Positions 35,387 through 44,697 of a stretch of 64,000 bases of DNA are shown piece by piece. The notes beneath the pieces are model-generated. The model ran no database searches. It was not told where the DNA came from and saw only the letters and a list, made by a program, of their open reading frames with translations. Source of the DNA: an uncultured Jannaschia sp. (GTDB lineage Bacteria > Pseudomonadota > Alphaproteobacteria > Rhodobacterales > Rhodobacteraceae); assembly GCF_947494025.1 (NCBI RefSeq), contig NZ_CANLTQ010000005.1:166754-230753 (forward strand), read 5' to 3'. The translations under genes were made by a program, and so were the position numbers. The first letter of the stretch is position 1; each line of letters opens with the position of its first letter.

Positions 35387-36256
35387 CTAGCGGGCCGCAC
35401 GCCCGCCCTTGCTCTTCCAGCGACGGTGGAGCCAGTACCATTGCGACGGATGCTGCGCCACCCATGACGAAAGGCGGTCGTTGAAGACCTGCATCATCGT
35501 CGCCGCGTCGGTATGCGGGATCGGCGCCTCGAGCGTGACGACGGGCCGGCCGTCGATCTCCGGGGCGAAGGTCGGGATCAGCGGCAGGTCGTAGCGCAGC
35601 GCCAGTTCGGCCGCTGCGAGCGAAGTGCGCGCGGGATGACCGAGAAAATCCAGATAGGGCGCGCCCTTCACGTACTGATCGGGCAGGATGGCCATCACCG
35701 CGCCGCCCCGCAGCGCGCGCAGAAGGTCGCGGTTGCCGGCACGGCCCTTGGCCACGATCGGTCGGCCCCCGGCTTCCAGCCCGCGCCGAAAGATCGGGTC
35801 GTAATAGGGGTTGTTGTTCGGCCGGTAGATCGCGCCCGCCTCGATCCCCTCGCGCCGGAGGATCGCGCGCACCGCCTCCCATTGGCCGTAATGGCCCGAC
35901 AGGAGGATGGCCCCGCGCCCTTCCGCCCGGGCGGCGCGCAGGGCGGCGAGCCCGTCGCCATGCGCGTCGAGAACCGCCGTCTCCTTCGCGAAGTCCTCGT
36001 TGAACCACACGCTCGCGAGGGTGCGGCCGACGTTTCGGGCGACCTCGTGCGACAGCCGGCGGCGCTCTGCCTCGGCCATGTCGGGCCAGACGCGGCGCAG
36101 GTTCGCACGCACCCGGCGGCGGAGCGGGGAAAGGCGCACGACCCACTCCGTCACCGTGCCAAGGATGCGCCGGCGGGCGGGCATGGACAGCGGACGGAGG
36201 CAGGCAAGGAGCCCGCGCAGGGCGTAGGCCTGCAGCCGGTAGACGAGATCTCTCAT
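35387..36256 (-). CDS. LpxL/HtrB-like lipid A acyltransferase
   Basis: A 289-residue lysophospholipid-type acyltransferase. The catalytic HX4D/E motif is GHYGQWE, and the segment IYRPNNNPYYDPIFRRG resembles LpxL-family proteins that add the secondary acyl chain to lipid A on the inner membrane. The N-terminal stretch (YRLQAYALRGLLACLRPLSM) is amphipathic or hydrophobic and fits membrane anchoring. It is divergent from the lytic transglycosylase gene. The precise acyl chain is not readable. Confidence 0.85.
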   Translation of the reverse strand: MRDLVYRLQAYALRGLLACLRPLSMPARRRILGTVTEWVVRLSPLRRRVRANLRRVWPDMAEAERRRLSHEVARNVGRTLASVWFNEDFAKETAVLDAHGDGLAALRAARAEGRGAILLSGHYGQWEAVRAILRREGIEAGAIYRPNNNPYYDPIFRRGLEAGGRPIVAKGRAGNRDLLRALRGGAVMAILPDQYVKGAPYLDFLGHPARTSLAAAELALRYDLPLIPTFAPEIDGRPVVTLEAPIPHTDAATMMQVFNDRLSSWVAQHPSQWYWLHRRWKSKGGRAAR

Positions 36257-36378
36257 GGCTGCCGGGGTTGACCGATCGGGGCGCGCCTTTCAAGCGCGGA
36301 GCGCCGCCGATGCCGAATCCGGGGACTCCCGGGGGGCGGGGGCATTTGCTACCGGAACCGGAAACACCGGGGGTTCCG

Positions 36379-36969
36379 ATGCGCTACGTCCTTTTTTCCG
36401 TTCTGCTTCTTCTCGCCGCCTGCGCGAGCGCACCCGAACCGGAGATGTCCTTCCGGACCCACAGCCTCCATCCGGGCGAGACGCCGGAGATCCGGACCCT
36501 GATCAACAAGTGGGCGGACCATTACGAGATCCCGCGCAGCCTCGTGCATCGGGTGATCCAGCGGGAAAGCGACTACCGCGTCGGCGCCCGGAACGGGCCG
36601 TATTGGGGCATGATGCAGATCCTGCCCGCCACGGCGCGCAACATGAACTTCGAGGGCAGTCCGCAGGATCTGCTCGAGGCGGACACGGCGCTGAAATACT
36701 CCACCCGCTATCTGCGCGGCGCGTGGATGGTCGCGGACGGCGACGAGGAGGCGGCGATGATGTGGTACGCCCGCGGCTTCTACCACGAGGCCAAGCGGCG
36801 CGGCCTGCTTCTGGCCACAGGGTTGCGCGGGGCGCTGTGGAGGAACTACGACGCCGGTCTGCGGGAGTTGCCCCCGCTCGACGGGCATGGCCGAATCGTC
36901 GCGGTGTCGGAGACCTGCAAGCCGGCCGTCGGATTCGCGGCCCTGATCGGCGCGGAAACCTGCGACTGA
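36379..36969 (+). CDS. Lytic transglycosylase lipoprotein (SLT fold)
   Basis: A 196-residue envelope protein. The N terminus [19 protein letters not shown] is a lipoprotein signal with lipobox LAAC, which fixes this start over the track's longer frame. The catalytic region is [31 protein letters not shown], with the essential Glu in the QRESDY motif and the GxMQ(I/L)xPxTA signature of family 1 soluble lytic transglycosylases. It cleaves peptidoglycan glycan strands, probably from the outer-membrane inner face. It precedes tRNA-Lys. Confidence 0.92.
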   Translation: MRYVLFSVLLLLAACASAPEPEMSFRTHSLHPGETPEIRTLINKWADHYEIPRSLVHRVIQRESDYRVGARNGPYWGMMQILPATARNMNFEGSPQDLLEADTALKYSTRYLRGAWMVADGDEEAAMMWYARGFYHEAKRRGLLLATGLRGALWRNYDAGLRELPPLDGHGRIVAVSETCKPAVGFAALIGAETCD

Positions 36970-36996
36970 AACTACGGGCGACGCCTTCGGGGGGAG

Positions 36997-37072
36997 TGGT
37001 GAGCCGACAGGGGCTCGAACCCTGGACCTACTGATTAAAAGTCAGTTGCTCTACCAACTGAGCTATCGGCTC
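36997..37072 (-). tRNA. tRNA-Lys (anticodon TTT)
   Basis: The minus strand folds as a cloverleaf. Acceptor GAGCCGA pairs with TCGGCTC and is followed by A and an encoded CCA. The anticodon arm ACTGA/TCAGT holds loop CTTTTAA with anticodon TTT, reading AAA and AAG. D-arm (GCTC/GAGC) and T-arm (CAGGG-TTCGAGC-CCCTG) are regular. Confidence 0.97.
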
Positions 37073-37156
37073 TCTGAAGCGGCTCCTAAACGGGGGGTCG
37101 GGGGCCGTCAAGCGGCCCCCTTTCAAAATCGCGACGCGGCGCGTATCTGCGCGCCC

Positions 37157-37978
37157 ATGACCCGCACCCCCAGAGACGGCCTGCCGTTCATGAAGATGCA
37201 CGGCCTCGGCAACGACTTCGTCGTCGTGGACGAGCGCGCGACCGGACCCGCCGTGGACACCGCGCTGGCGCGAGCGATGGGCGATCGGCATTTCGGCGTG
37301 GGCTTCGATCAACTGGCCGTGATCCGTGACGACGCGGAAGCGGATCTCGCGCTCGTCTTCTGGAACGCGGACGGCAGCACGGCTGGCGCCTGCGGCAACG
37401 CCACGCGCTGCGTCGCGGCCCGGGAGATGGCGCGGCGGGGAACGGAACGGCTCACAATCCGGACGGAACGGGGCCTGCTTCGCGCCGAGGTGCGCGACGC
37501 GGGGCTGACGGCGGTGAACATGGGCGCGCCGATCCTCGACTGGCGCGACGTGCCGCTGGCGCGCGAGGTCGACCTGCTGCACCTGCCGCTTGACGGCGAT
37601 CCGGTCGCGACGGGGATGGGCAACCCGCATTGCACGTTCTTCGTCACCGATGCCGAGGCCGCCGACCTCGCCGCCTTCGGCGCCTTCGAGCGGCACGCGC
37701 TGTTCCCCGAGGGCACCAACGTGCAGGTCGCGCACTGCGTCGCGCCCGACCACCTCAGGATGCGGGTGTGGGAGCGGGGCGTGGGCCCGACGCTCGCCTC
37801 CGGCTCTTCCTCCTGCGCCGTGGCGGTGGCCGCTGCGCGCCGGGGGCTGACGGGGCGGTCCGTGCGGATCGACCTCGATGGGGGGACGATCCATGTCGAC
37901 TGGCGCGCGGACGGCGTCTGGATGACCGGCCCGACCGCGCATGTCTTCGAGGGCGTCTGGCCCCGGGGTGCGGCATGA
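37157..37978 (+). CDS. dapF: Diaminopimelate epimerase-like protein
   Basis: A 273-residue epimerase of the lysine/peptidoglycan pathway, converting L,L- to meso-diaminopimelate. The start [14 protein letters not shown] and first catalytic block [16 protein letters not shown] are standard. The second catalytic block, normally ACGTGACA, reads ASGSSSCA here: the expected active-site cysteine is serine, while another cysteine sits five residues further on. The ATG at 37157 is the first of the DapF N terminus; the track's longer frame enters tRNA-Lys. Its stop overlaps the mtaB start (ATGA). Overall identity to DapF is clear; the altered catalytic position needs explanation. Confidence 0.88.
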   Translation: MTRTPRDGLPFMKMHGLGNDFVVVDERATGPAVDTALARAMGDRHFGVGFDQLAVIRDDAEADLALVFWNADGSTAGACGNATRCVAAREMARRGTERLTIRTERGLLRAEVRDAGLTAVNMGAPILDWRDVPLAREVDLLHLPLDGDPVATGMGNPHCTFFVTDAEAADLAAFGAFERHALFPEGTNVQVAHCVAPDHLRMRVWERGVGPTLASGSSSCAVAVAAARRGLTGRSVRIDLDGGTIHVDWRADGVWMTGPTAHVFEGVWPRGAA

Positions 37979-39225
37979 GCGCGCCGATCCTGTCGAATCA
38001 CGGCTGCCGCCTGAACGCCTACGAGACGGAGGCGATACGCGAGCTGGCCGCCGGGGCCGGGCTCGAGGACGTGGTGATCGTCAACACCTGCGCCGTGACC
38101 GCCGAGGCGGTGCGCAAGGGACGGCAGGACATCCGCCGCCTGCGTCGCGACCATCCGGGTGCGCGCATCGTCGTGACCGGCTGCGCCGCGCAGACCGACC
38201 CCGACGGCTTCGCCGCGATGGACGAGGTGGACGCGGTGATCGGCAACGTGGAAAAGATGCGCCGCGAGACCTGGGCCGGCCTCGCCACCGGCGGGACCGA
38301 GCCGGTGCAGGTCGACGACATCATGTCGGTGACGGAAACCGCCGGTCACCTGATCGACGGGTTCGGCACGCGCTCGCGCGCCTACGTGCAGGTCCAGAAC
38401 GGCTGCGACCACCGCTGCACCTTCTGCATCATTCCCTACGGACGCGGGAACAGCCGCTCCGTGCCCGCCGGCGTCGTGGTCGACCAGATCCGGCGCCTGA
38501 CGGAGCGGGGGTTCAACGAGGTGGTGCTGACCGGCGTGGACCTCACCTCCTGGGGCGCGGATTTGCCGGGGCGGCCGCGGCTGGGCGACCTTGTCCTGCG
38601 CATTCTGCGGCTCGTCCCCGACCTGCCGCGGCTGCGGATCAGCTCCATCGACTCGATCGAGGTGGACGACGCGCTGATGCGTGCCATCGCCGAGCAGGAT
38701 CGGCTGATGCCGCATCTCCACCTGTCGCTACAGCACGGCGCGGACCTGATCCTGAAGCGAATGAAGCGGCGGCACCTGCGCGACGATGCGATCCGCTTCG
38801 TGGAGGCGGCGCGGCGGCTCCGCCCCGACATGACCTTCGGCGCCGACATCATCGCGGGCTTTCCGACGGAGACTGAAGCGCAGTTCGCGGACTCCCTGCG
38901 GCTGGTGGAGGAGTGCGACCTGACGTGGCTGCACGTGTTCCCCTATTCGCCCCGCGCGGGCACGCCGGCCGCCCGGATGCCGGCCGTCGACGGGGCCACG
39001 ATCCGAGCGCGGGCCGCGCGTTTGCGCGCGGCGGGCGAGGCGGCCGTGTCGCGGCACCTCGCGGCGCAGGTGGGCCGCGACCACGCCGTTCTGATGGAAT
39101 CGCCCCGGATGGGCCGCACGGCGCAATTCGCAGAGGTGGCTTTCGACACGGATCAGCCGGTTGGCGCGATCATTCCCGCGCGGATCACCGGCGTCGCGGG
39201 GCGGTCCCTGACGGCGAGTGTCTGA
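37975..39225 (+). CDS. mtaB: tRNA t6A37 methylthiotransferase MtaB
   Basis: A 416-residue radical SAM methylthiotransferase that makes ms2t6A37 in tRNAs reading ANN codons. The UPF0004 domain has cysteines in [15 protein letters not shown] and VTGCAAQ for the auxiliary cluster, and the radical-SAM motif is [17 protein letters not shown]-terminal TRAM-like region ends with [14 protein letters not shown]. The start overlaps dapF by four bases. The cluster ligands and length match MtaB (YqeV) rather than MiaB, consistent with the HGCRLN form. Confidence 0.93.
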   Translation: MSAPILSNHGCRLNAYETEAIRELAAGAGLEDVVIVNTCAVTAEAVRKGRQDIRRLRRDHPGARIVVTGCAAQTDPDGFAAMDEVDAVIGNVEKMRRETWAGLATGGTEPVQVDDIMSVTETAGHLIDGFGTRSRAYVQVQNGCDHRCTFCIIPYGRGNSRSVPAGVVVDQIRRLTERGFNEVVLTGVDLTSWGADLPGRPRLGDLVLRILRLVPDLPRLRISSIDSIEVDDALMRAIAEQDRLMPHLHLSLQHGADLILKRMKRRHLRDDAIRFVEAARRLRPDMTFGADIIAGFPTETEAQFADSLRLVEECDLTWLHVFPYSPRAGTPAARMPAVDGATIRARAARLRAAGEAAVSRHLAAQVGRDHAVLMESPRMGRTAQFAEVAFDTDQPVGAIIPARITGVAGRSLTASV

Positions 39226-39305
39226 AGCGGTCGGACCCGGATTGGACCTTGGACCCGGTCCGACCCGGCGCTAGGCTCCGCCGGCCAAGGATCCGGAGAT
39301 CTCGC

Positions 39306-39905
39306 ATGCACGTCCTGTCCTCCCCTGCCTCGCCCTTCGTGCGGAAGGTCCGCGTGGTCCTGCTCGAGACGAAGCAGACCGACGTGGAGATCCGGGCCGT
39401 CACCTCGAGCCCGATGGGCGGCGAGGCCGTGCTGAACGCGGCGAACCCGTCGGGCAAGATCCCGGTCCTCGTGCGCGACGACGGTCCCGCGATCCACGAC
39501 AGCCGCGTGATCTGTCGATTCCTCGACCACCGGGCGGGCGCCAGGCTTTACCCGGAGGCGCGGCTCTGGGACGTGCTGGCGCTCGAGGCCAATGCCGACG
39601 CGATCTTGGAGGCGGCGCTCGCTATCGTCTACGAGAAGCGGTTGCGGCCGGAGACCCTCTGGTGGCCGGACTGGTTCGAGGCGCAGTGGACCAAGATCGC
39701 CCGCTCGCTCGACGCGCTGGAGCACCGCTCCATGCCGCTGCTGGAAGGACCGCTCAACATGGCGCAAATCTCGGTTGGCTGCGCGCTCGGCTATCTCGAT
39801 TTCCGGCTGGACGACCGGGCCTGGCGCGAAGGGCGGCCGACGCTCGCCGCCTGGGAGGCGCGCTTCGCGGCGCGCGACGCGATGCAGGTGACGAAGCCCG
39901 CTTGA
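39306..39905 (+). CDS. Glutathione S-transferase-like protein
   Basis: A 199-residue protein with a thioredoxin-like N-terminal domain ([21 protein letters not shown]) in which SPASPFVRK corresponds to the glutathione-binding serine region. The [14 protein letters not shown] cis-proline strand and [10 protein letters not shown] follow, then an all-helical C-terminal domain. The ATG at 39306 gives a standard GST N terminus; the track's frame begins inside mtaB. It overlaps the next gene through TTGA. The substrate is unknown. Confidence 0.9.
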   Translation: MHVLSSPASPFVRKVRVVLLETKQTDVEIRAVTSSPMGGEAVLNAANPSGKIPVLVRDDGPAIHDSRVICRFLDHRAGARLYPEARLWDVLALEANADAILEAALAIVYEKRLRPETLWWPDWFEAQWTKIARSLDALEHRSMPLLEGPLNMAQISVGCALGYLDFRLDDRAWREGRPTLAAWEARFAARDAMQVTKPA

Positions 39906-40339
39906 CCGAGGGGCCGACGATCGAAGAGGTCACCGACCTCGCCGCGCCGCTCGCCATCCGGGCAGCGGTCTTTATCGGGGAGCAGAATGTCTCGCTCGCC
40001 GACGAGGTGGACGGCCGGGATGGCGACTGCCTGCATTGGCTCGTCACGGACCCCGAGGGGCCGGTCGCCACGCTGCGCGTCCTGCCGAAGGGCGATGTGG
40101 CCAAGATCCAGCGCGTGGCCGTGTTGCGCCGGGCCCGGGGCACGGGGCTCGGCGCGGCGCTGATGCGGCATGCGATGGCCGCGCTCGCGGCGCGGGGGTT
40201 TCGCCGCGCAACGCTCGGCGCGCAGACCGACGCGATCGGCTTCTACGCGCGACTGGGCTTCGTGGCGCGGGGGCCGGTCTACGACGACGCGGGCATCCCG
40301 CACCGCGACATGGACCGCGACCTCGGGGCCATAGGCTGA
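39902..40339 (+). CDS. GNAT-family N-acetyltransferase
   Basis: A 145-residue acetyltransferase. [30 protein letters not shown] is the start of the ElaA-like GNAT group, and [25 protein letters not shown] holds the acetyl-CoA pyrophosphate loop (RxxGxG/A). The end [21 protein letters not shown] is the conserved C-terminal strand. The TTG at 39902 overlaps the GST stop and is the only start that keeps the N terminus. Substrate unknown. Confidence 0.88.
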   Translation: MTEGPTIEEVTDLAAPLAIRAAVFIGEQNVSLADEVDGRDGDCLHWLVTDPEGPVATLRVLPKGDVAKIQRVAVLRRARGTGLGAALMRHAMAALAARGFRRATLGAQTDAIGFYARLGFVARGPVYDDAGIPHRDMDRDLGAIG

Positions 40340-40494
40340 CATTCGACGCGGATGCGCGCGTTTGTCCGCTGGAACTCCGCCCCGACCTTGCGCTAAAGGA
40401 AACGAAATGCGGGCATGGGGGTCATCCCCATGCCCGACTCGCTGCTTTGACGATCGGTTCCATCGGGGCCGACACCAGACCGGGAGATGGCTTC

Positions 40495-41082
40495 GTGTCA
40501 CATGCCGACGATCACGCGGGCACCCGCCGCGACTTTCTCTACTACGCGACGGCCGCTGCCGGCGTCGTGGTCGGCGGCGCCGCCGTCTGGCCGCTGGTCA
40601 ACCAGATGAACCCCTCCGCCGACGTGCAGGCGCTGGCCTCCATCGACGTGGACGTCTCGGGCCTGGAGCCGGGCACGCAGCTGACCGTGAAATGGCTGGG
40701 CAAGCCGGTCTTCATCCGCCGGCGCACGCCCGAGGAGATTGCGGACGCCCGGGGGGTGGACGTTTCCGATCTGCCGGATCCGAATGCGCAGAACGCCAAT
40801 CTCGAGGCGGGTGTCCCCGCCGTCGACGAGAACCGCGCCTTGGCGGCGTTCGAGGCAACCGGAAGCGAGGCGGTCGACGGCGAGTGGCTCGTCATGATCG
40901 GCGTTTGTACGCATCTGGGATGCGTGCCGCTTGGCGATGCGGGCGATTTCGGCGGATGGTTCTGCCCTTGTCACGGCTCCCATTACGATACTGCCGGCCG
41001 TGTCCGGCGCGGACCTGCCCCGACCAATCTTCCGGTGCCGTTGGCGGAGTTCACGAACGTATCCACGATCAGGCTTGGCTGA
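40495..41082 (+). CDS. petA: Ubiquinol-cytochrome c reductase Rieske subunit
   Basis: A 195-residue Rieske iron-sulfur protein of the bc1 complex, which takes electrons from quinol at the Qo site. The [2Fe-2S] ligands lie in CTHLGC and [10 protein letters not shown] twin-arginine motif ([23 protein letters not shown]) and uncleaved anchor helix are at the N terminus. The GTG at 40495 follows GGGAG; the track's longer frame enters the GNAT gene. It begins the petABC operon, whose three subunits transfer electrons from quinol to cytochrome c and pump protons. Confidence 0.97.
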   Translation: MSHADDHAGTRRDFLYYATAAAGVVVGGAAVWPLVNQMNPSADVQALASIDVDVSGLEPGTQLTVKWLGKPVFIRRRTPEEIADARGVDVSDLPDPNAQNANLEAGVPAVDENRALAAFEATGSEAVDGEWLVMIGVCTHLGCVPLGDAGDFGGWFCPCHGSHYDTAGRVRRGPAPTNLPVPLAEFTNVSTIRLG

Positions 41083-41094
41083 GGGGACACCGAC

Positions 41095-42456
41095 ATGGCT
41101 GGCATTCCGCACGACCATTACGAACCGCATTCCGACGCCGAGCGTTGGGTGCACAGGCGCATCCCGATCCTGAGCCTGATCTACGACACGCTCTACATCC
41201 CTACGCCCAAGAACCTGAACTGGATGTGGATCTGGGGCATCATCCTGACCTTCACGCTGGTTCTGCAGATCGTGACCGGCATCGTGCTGGTGATGCACTA
41301 CACGCCGCATGTCGACTACGCCTTCGCGAGCGTCGAGCATATCATGCGCAACGTGAACGGCGGTTGGGCCCTGCGCTACATCCACGCCAACGGCGCGTCG
41401 CTGTTCTTCGTCGCGGTCTACGCGCACATCTTCCGCAATCTCTATTACGGGTCCTACAAGACGCCGCGGGAGGTCACGTGGATCATCGGCATCGTCATGT
41501 ACCTGCTGATGATGGGCACGGCCTTCATGGGATACGTCCTGCCCTGGGGGCAGATGTCGTTCTGGGGCGCCACGGTGATCACCGGCCTTTTCGGTGCGGT
41601 GCCCTTCGTGGGCGAGTCGATCCAGGCCTGGCTGCTGGGCGGACCGGCGGTCGACAACGCGACGCTGAACCGCTTCTTCTCGCTGCATTACCTGATGCCG
41701 TTCCTGATCCTCGGCCTGACGATCGTGCATATCTGGTCGTTCCACTCCACGGGCAACAACAACCCGACGGGTGTGGAGGTGCGCCGTACCTCCAAGGAGG
41801 AAGCGGCCCGGGACACGCTGCCGTTCTGGCCCTACTTCGTCATCAAGGATCTGTTCGCGCTCGCCGTGATCCTGCTCGCCTTCTTCGCGATCGTGGGCTT
41901 CATGCCGAACTATCTCGGCCACCCCGACAACTACATCGAGGCGAACGCCCTCGCGACGCCGGCGCATATCGTACCTGAATGGTACTTCCTGCCGTTCTAC
42001 GCGATCCTGCGGGCCTTTACCGGCGATGTCTGGGTGGTGATCGCGGCGAATTGGTTGACCGGCGGCATCGTCGACGCCAAGTTCTTCGGCGTGCTCGCGA
42101 TGTTCGGCGCGATCGTGGTCATGGCGCTCGCGCCCTGGCTTGACACGTCGTCGGTCCGCTCCGGCCGCTATCGCCCGATGTTCAAGTGGTGGTTCTGGCT
42201 TCTCGTCTTCGACTTCATCCTGCTGATGTGGCTCGGTTCCATGCCGGCGGAGGAGCCGTGGGCGTCGATCTCGCTGATCGCCTCGGCCTACTGGTTCGCC
42301 TATTTCCTCGTGATCCTGCCGCTGCTTGGCGTGATCGAGAAGCCCACCGCGCGGCCGCAAACCATCGAGGCCGACTTCGCCAGCCATTACGGCGAGACGG
42401 GTGACGCGACCGGAATGCGCCTGCCGGGCGAGAAATCCGCCAAGCCGGCCGAATAA
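41095..42456 (+). CDS. petB: Cytochrome b of the bc1 complex
   Basis: A 453-residue polytopic protein with eight predicted membrane helices. Heme-binding histidines occur in the [14 protein letters not shown] / [10 protein letters not shown] pair and in [19 protein letters not shown], and the Qo-site PEWY motif appears as [16 protein letters not shown] single alphaproteobacterial cytochrome b spans the whole quinol-oxidising and -reducing core, unlike the split b6f form. It lies 12 bp after petA. Confidence 0.98.
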   Translation: MAGIPHDHYEPHSDAERWVHRRIPILSLIYDTLYIPTPKNLNWMWIWGIILTFTLVLQIVTGIVLVMHYTPHVDYAFASVEHIMRNVNGGWALRYIHANGASLFFVAVYAHIFRNLYYGSYKTPREVTWIIGIVMYLLMMGTAFMGYVLPWGQMSFWGATVITGLFGAVPFVGESIQAWLLGGPAVDNATLNRFFSLHYLMPFLILGLTIVHIWSFHSTGNNNPTGVEVRRTSKEEAARDTLPFWPYFVIKDLFALAVILLAFFAIVGFMPNYLGHPDNYIEANALATPAHIVPEWYFLPFYAILRAFTGDVWVVIAANWLTGGIVDAKFFGVLAMFGAIVVMALAPWLDTSSVRSGRYRPMFKWWFWLLVFDFILLMWLGSMPAEEPWASISLIASAYWFAYFLVILPLLGVIEKPTARPQTIEADFASHYGETGDATGMRLPGEKSAKPAE

Positions 42457-42468
42457 GGAGAGGGACAG

Positions 42469-43278
42469 ATGCTGTCGACCTGCACCAAAGCCCTCGCGGC
42501 TCTCGCATTCATGACCTCGGTCGCCGTCGCGGCCGAGGAGGGGGTGCATCAGGAAATTACCGATTACGAGTTCTCGTTCGAGGGACTGTTCGGCACCTAC
42601 GACCAGAACCAGCTGCAGCGTGGCCTCAAGGTCTATACCGAGGTCTGCGCGTCGTGCCACGGGCTGAAGTTCGTTCCGATCCGGACGCTCGGCGACGAGG
42701 GCGCGCTCGGCTACTCGGAAGAACAGGTGAAGGCCTACGCTTCCACGATCGAGGTCTACGATCCCGCGCTCAACGACCCCGATCCGGTCGGCGATTTCCG
42801 CCCGGCCACGCCGACGGACAACTTTCCGGAGAACAACTCTCAGGGCGCCCCCGACCTGTCGCTGATGGCGAAGGCACGAGCCGGCTTCCACGGGCCGTAC
42901 AACCTCGGTCTCAGCCAGATCGTGAACGGGATGGGCGGACCGGAATACATCGCCTCGCTGCTCGTGAACTACACCGGAGAGGAGCGGGAACAGGCGGGCA
43001 CGATCCTCTACGAGAATACCGCGTTCCCGAGCGGATGGATCAGCATGCCGCCGCCGCTGGGCGACGACTACGTCACCTTCGACGACGACGCCCCCGCCGA
43101 TCTGGTGAACGCCTCGAAGGACGTCGCTGCGTTCCTGATGTGGACCGCGGAGCCGAAGCTCGCCGCGCGGAAGCAGATGGGAATGACGGCCATCGTCGCG
43201 CTCGGTGTGCTGTCCGTTCTGCTGTATCTGACGAACAAGCGCGTCTGGTCGCGCGTAAAGGGTTCCAAGAAGTCCTAA
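42469..43278 (+). CDS. petC: Cytochrome c1 of the bc1 complex
   Basis: A 269-residue protein with an N-terminal signal (MLSTCTKALAALAFMTSVAVAA), a heme c attachment site CASCHG (Cys60, Cys63, His64), and a C-terminal membrane anchor (TAIVALGVLSVLLYLTNKRVW). It accepts electrons from the Rieske protein and passes them to soluble or membrane cytochrome c. It lies 12 bp after petB, and a hairpin follows its stop. Confidence 0.97.
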   Translation: MLSTCTKALAALAFMTSVAVAAEEGVHQEITDYEFSFEGLFGTYDQNQLQRGLKVYTEVCASCHGLKFVPIRTLGDEGALGYSEEQVKAYASTIEVYDPALNDPDPVGDFRPATPTDNFPENNSQGAPDLSLMAKARAGFHGPYNLGLSQIVNGMGGPEYIASLLVNYTGEEREQAGTILYENTAFPSGWISMPPPLGDDYVTFDDDAPADLVNASKDVAAFLMWTAEPKLAARKQMGMTAIVALGVLSVLLYLTNKRVWSRVKGSKKS

Positions 43279-43302
43279 GACGCGCCGCCAACGGCATCGG
43301 TC

Positions 43303-43330
43303 GGGCCGGCTTCCGTCGAGGCCGGCCTTT
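43303..43330 (+). terminator. Terminator after petC
   Basis: GGCCGGC (43304-43310) and GCCGGCC (43321-43327) form a perfect 7-bp stem with a 10-base loop, followed by TTTCTCG. It lies 25 bp past the petC stop and fits a Rho-independent terminator for petABC. Confidence 0.65.
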
Positions 43331-43563
43331 CTCGTTCGCAATTTTTGGTGATATCGCCCTGCGGGCCGAGATAGTGTCCGCATGTCGAAGTTTCGTAGAC
43401 TGCCTTCCACGGCCCGCGCGATCCGGGCGGCCTGCCCTGCCGCAGGACGGATCGTGATCGTCGTGGGTCTGCTGGCCGCTTCAAAGCGGTTTGCCTCCGT
43501 CCCGACTCACGGGGGATTCCCGCGGGGTCGTCCGTGCGGTTCGCTTTCGGCGGGAGATCGAAC

Positions 43564-44230
43564 ATGGACGCATTCTACACGATGGATCGTCGCAAGCGGA
43601 TCCTCGCCCGCATCTCCGCCGGTCATTCGCGCCGGGCGGCGGCGCGGGGGGTCGGGGTCGGCACAAGTCCGGCCATCCGGCCGGTGCCCGATCGCCGTGA
43701 ACGGGTGGGGCGATCGCCCCGAAGCGGCGGGGTCGCGCACCGGGAATATCGGGCGAGCCCGCACCGCCCATGGCGTTCCCGGCCGGGAACGTTCGTGTTG
43801 CGCCGGACACCGCCCTGAAGGACCCGGACCCTGACGGAGCCGGCCAGGGCGCCGTCTGCCCCGCCAGCGCCGCGCTCGTCATGCCCTACGTCAATACAGG
43901 TGCGATCAGCGCACACCTCGCCGAGATCAGCCGGCACGTCTCGCCCGGCGCGCATACCATCTTCGTCCTCGATGGTGTCGGCTGGCACAGCTTCAGGGAC
44001 CTCGTCGTGCCGGGGATCATCACGCTGCTGACGCTCTCGCCCTACAGCCCGGAGCTGAACCCGGTCGAACATCTGGCAATAGCTCCGCCAGAACCGCCTC
44101 GCGAACCGCGTCTTCGACCGCTACGACGCCATCGTCGATATCTGCGGCAACCCCTGAAACGCTCTCCTCGCCACCCCAGAGCACGTCCCCTCTATCACAC
44201 TTGCGCGGCAGGGCGCAGGTCAACAGATGA
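43564..44230 (+). pseudogene. Decayed IS630-family transposase
   Basis: The N-terminal helix-turn-helix of an IS630 transposase is visible from 43564 (RRKRILARISAGHSRRAAARG). After a central deletion, the catalytic C-terminal half resumes in another frame (VMPYVNTGAISAHLAEISRHV, then IFVLDGVGWHS and LLTLSPYSPELNPVEHL, carrying the second Asp and the Glu). A one-base loss just after VEHL then shifts the frame again, and LANRVFDRYDAIVDI reads in the third frame beside a stop codon. Part of the catalytic core, including the first Asp, is missing, so it cannot be active. Terminal inverted repeats were not identified. Confidence 0.85.
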
Positions 44231-44649
44231 TGCCGTTGGTATTTGGCGTCGGTCGACGGGCGCGGTGCCGGGTTCCCCGGGCTTCGGTTAAGCCACCCGG
44301 TTAGGTTCTTGCCGCGTCGGTCGGCCCCGCCTTGGCCTTCCTCTGTCCCTTTTCGTCACGTTGTCGAACATGACCAGGGCGGCCTTCGGGAACACGGAAC
44401 TCTTGTAAGAGCTTCTCGTCCTTCTGTGACGTCGGCTTGCGTCGACGGCGTGGGAGATCGCGAACGCCGTGCTGGTCGACCGCCCCAGATGGGTAGAGGC
44501 GCTGGCCCCATTGCGTTCAGCTTGCGGGAGCAGGCCGAACTGACGCAGCCGCGACGAACCCGTCGATCGGGGCCCGGCCACGCCCTGAGAGATCCGGTCG
44601 GACGCGCGCGGTCTTCACGGCGCACCCGCCGCAGTAGGGCACGGACACG
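44231..44649. other. Intergenic stretch between IS relic and infB
   Basis: No gene is recognised in these ~420 bp. The frames listed in the track are antisense to one another, lack ribosome-binding sites and have no domains. The stretch may contain more insertion-element debris, given the decayed transposase next to it. Confidence 0.5.
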
Positions 44650-44673
44650 AAAAAGGGCCCTCAAGGGGCCCTT
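44650..44673 (-). terminator. Terminator after infB
   Basis: On the minus strand AAGGGCCCC-TTG-AGGGCCCTT forms a strong hairpin followed by TTTTCG. It lies about 25 bp past the infB stop and fits a Rho-independent end for the rimP-nusA-ylxR-infB operon. Confidence 0.8.
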
Positions 44674-44697
44674 CGTCGTGCTCCGGCAAGGCAGGCA

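Noticed and set aside
40498-43410. 970-aa minus-strand ORF antisense to petABC
   Set aside because: It is a long antisense frame caused by GC-biased third positions. petA, petB and petC on the plus strand have unmistakable motifs.
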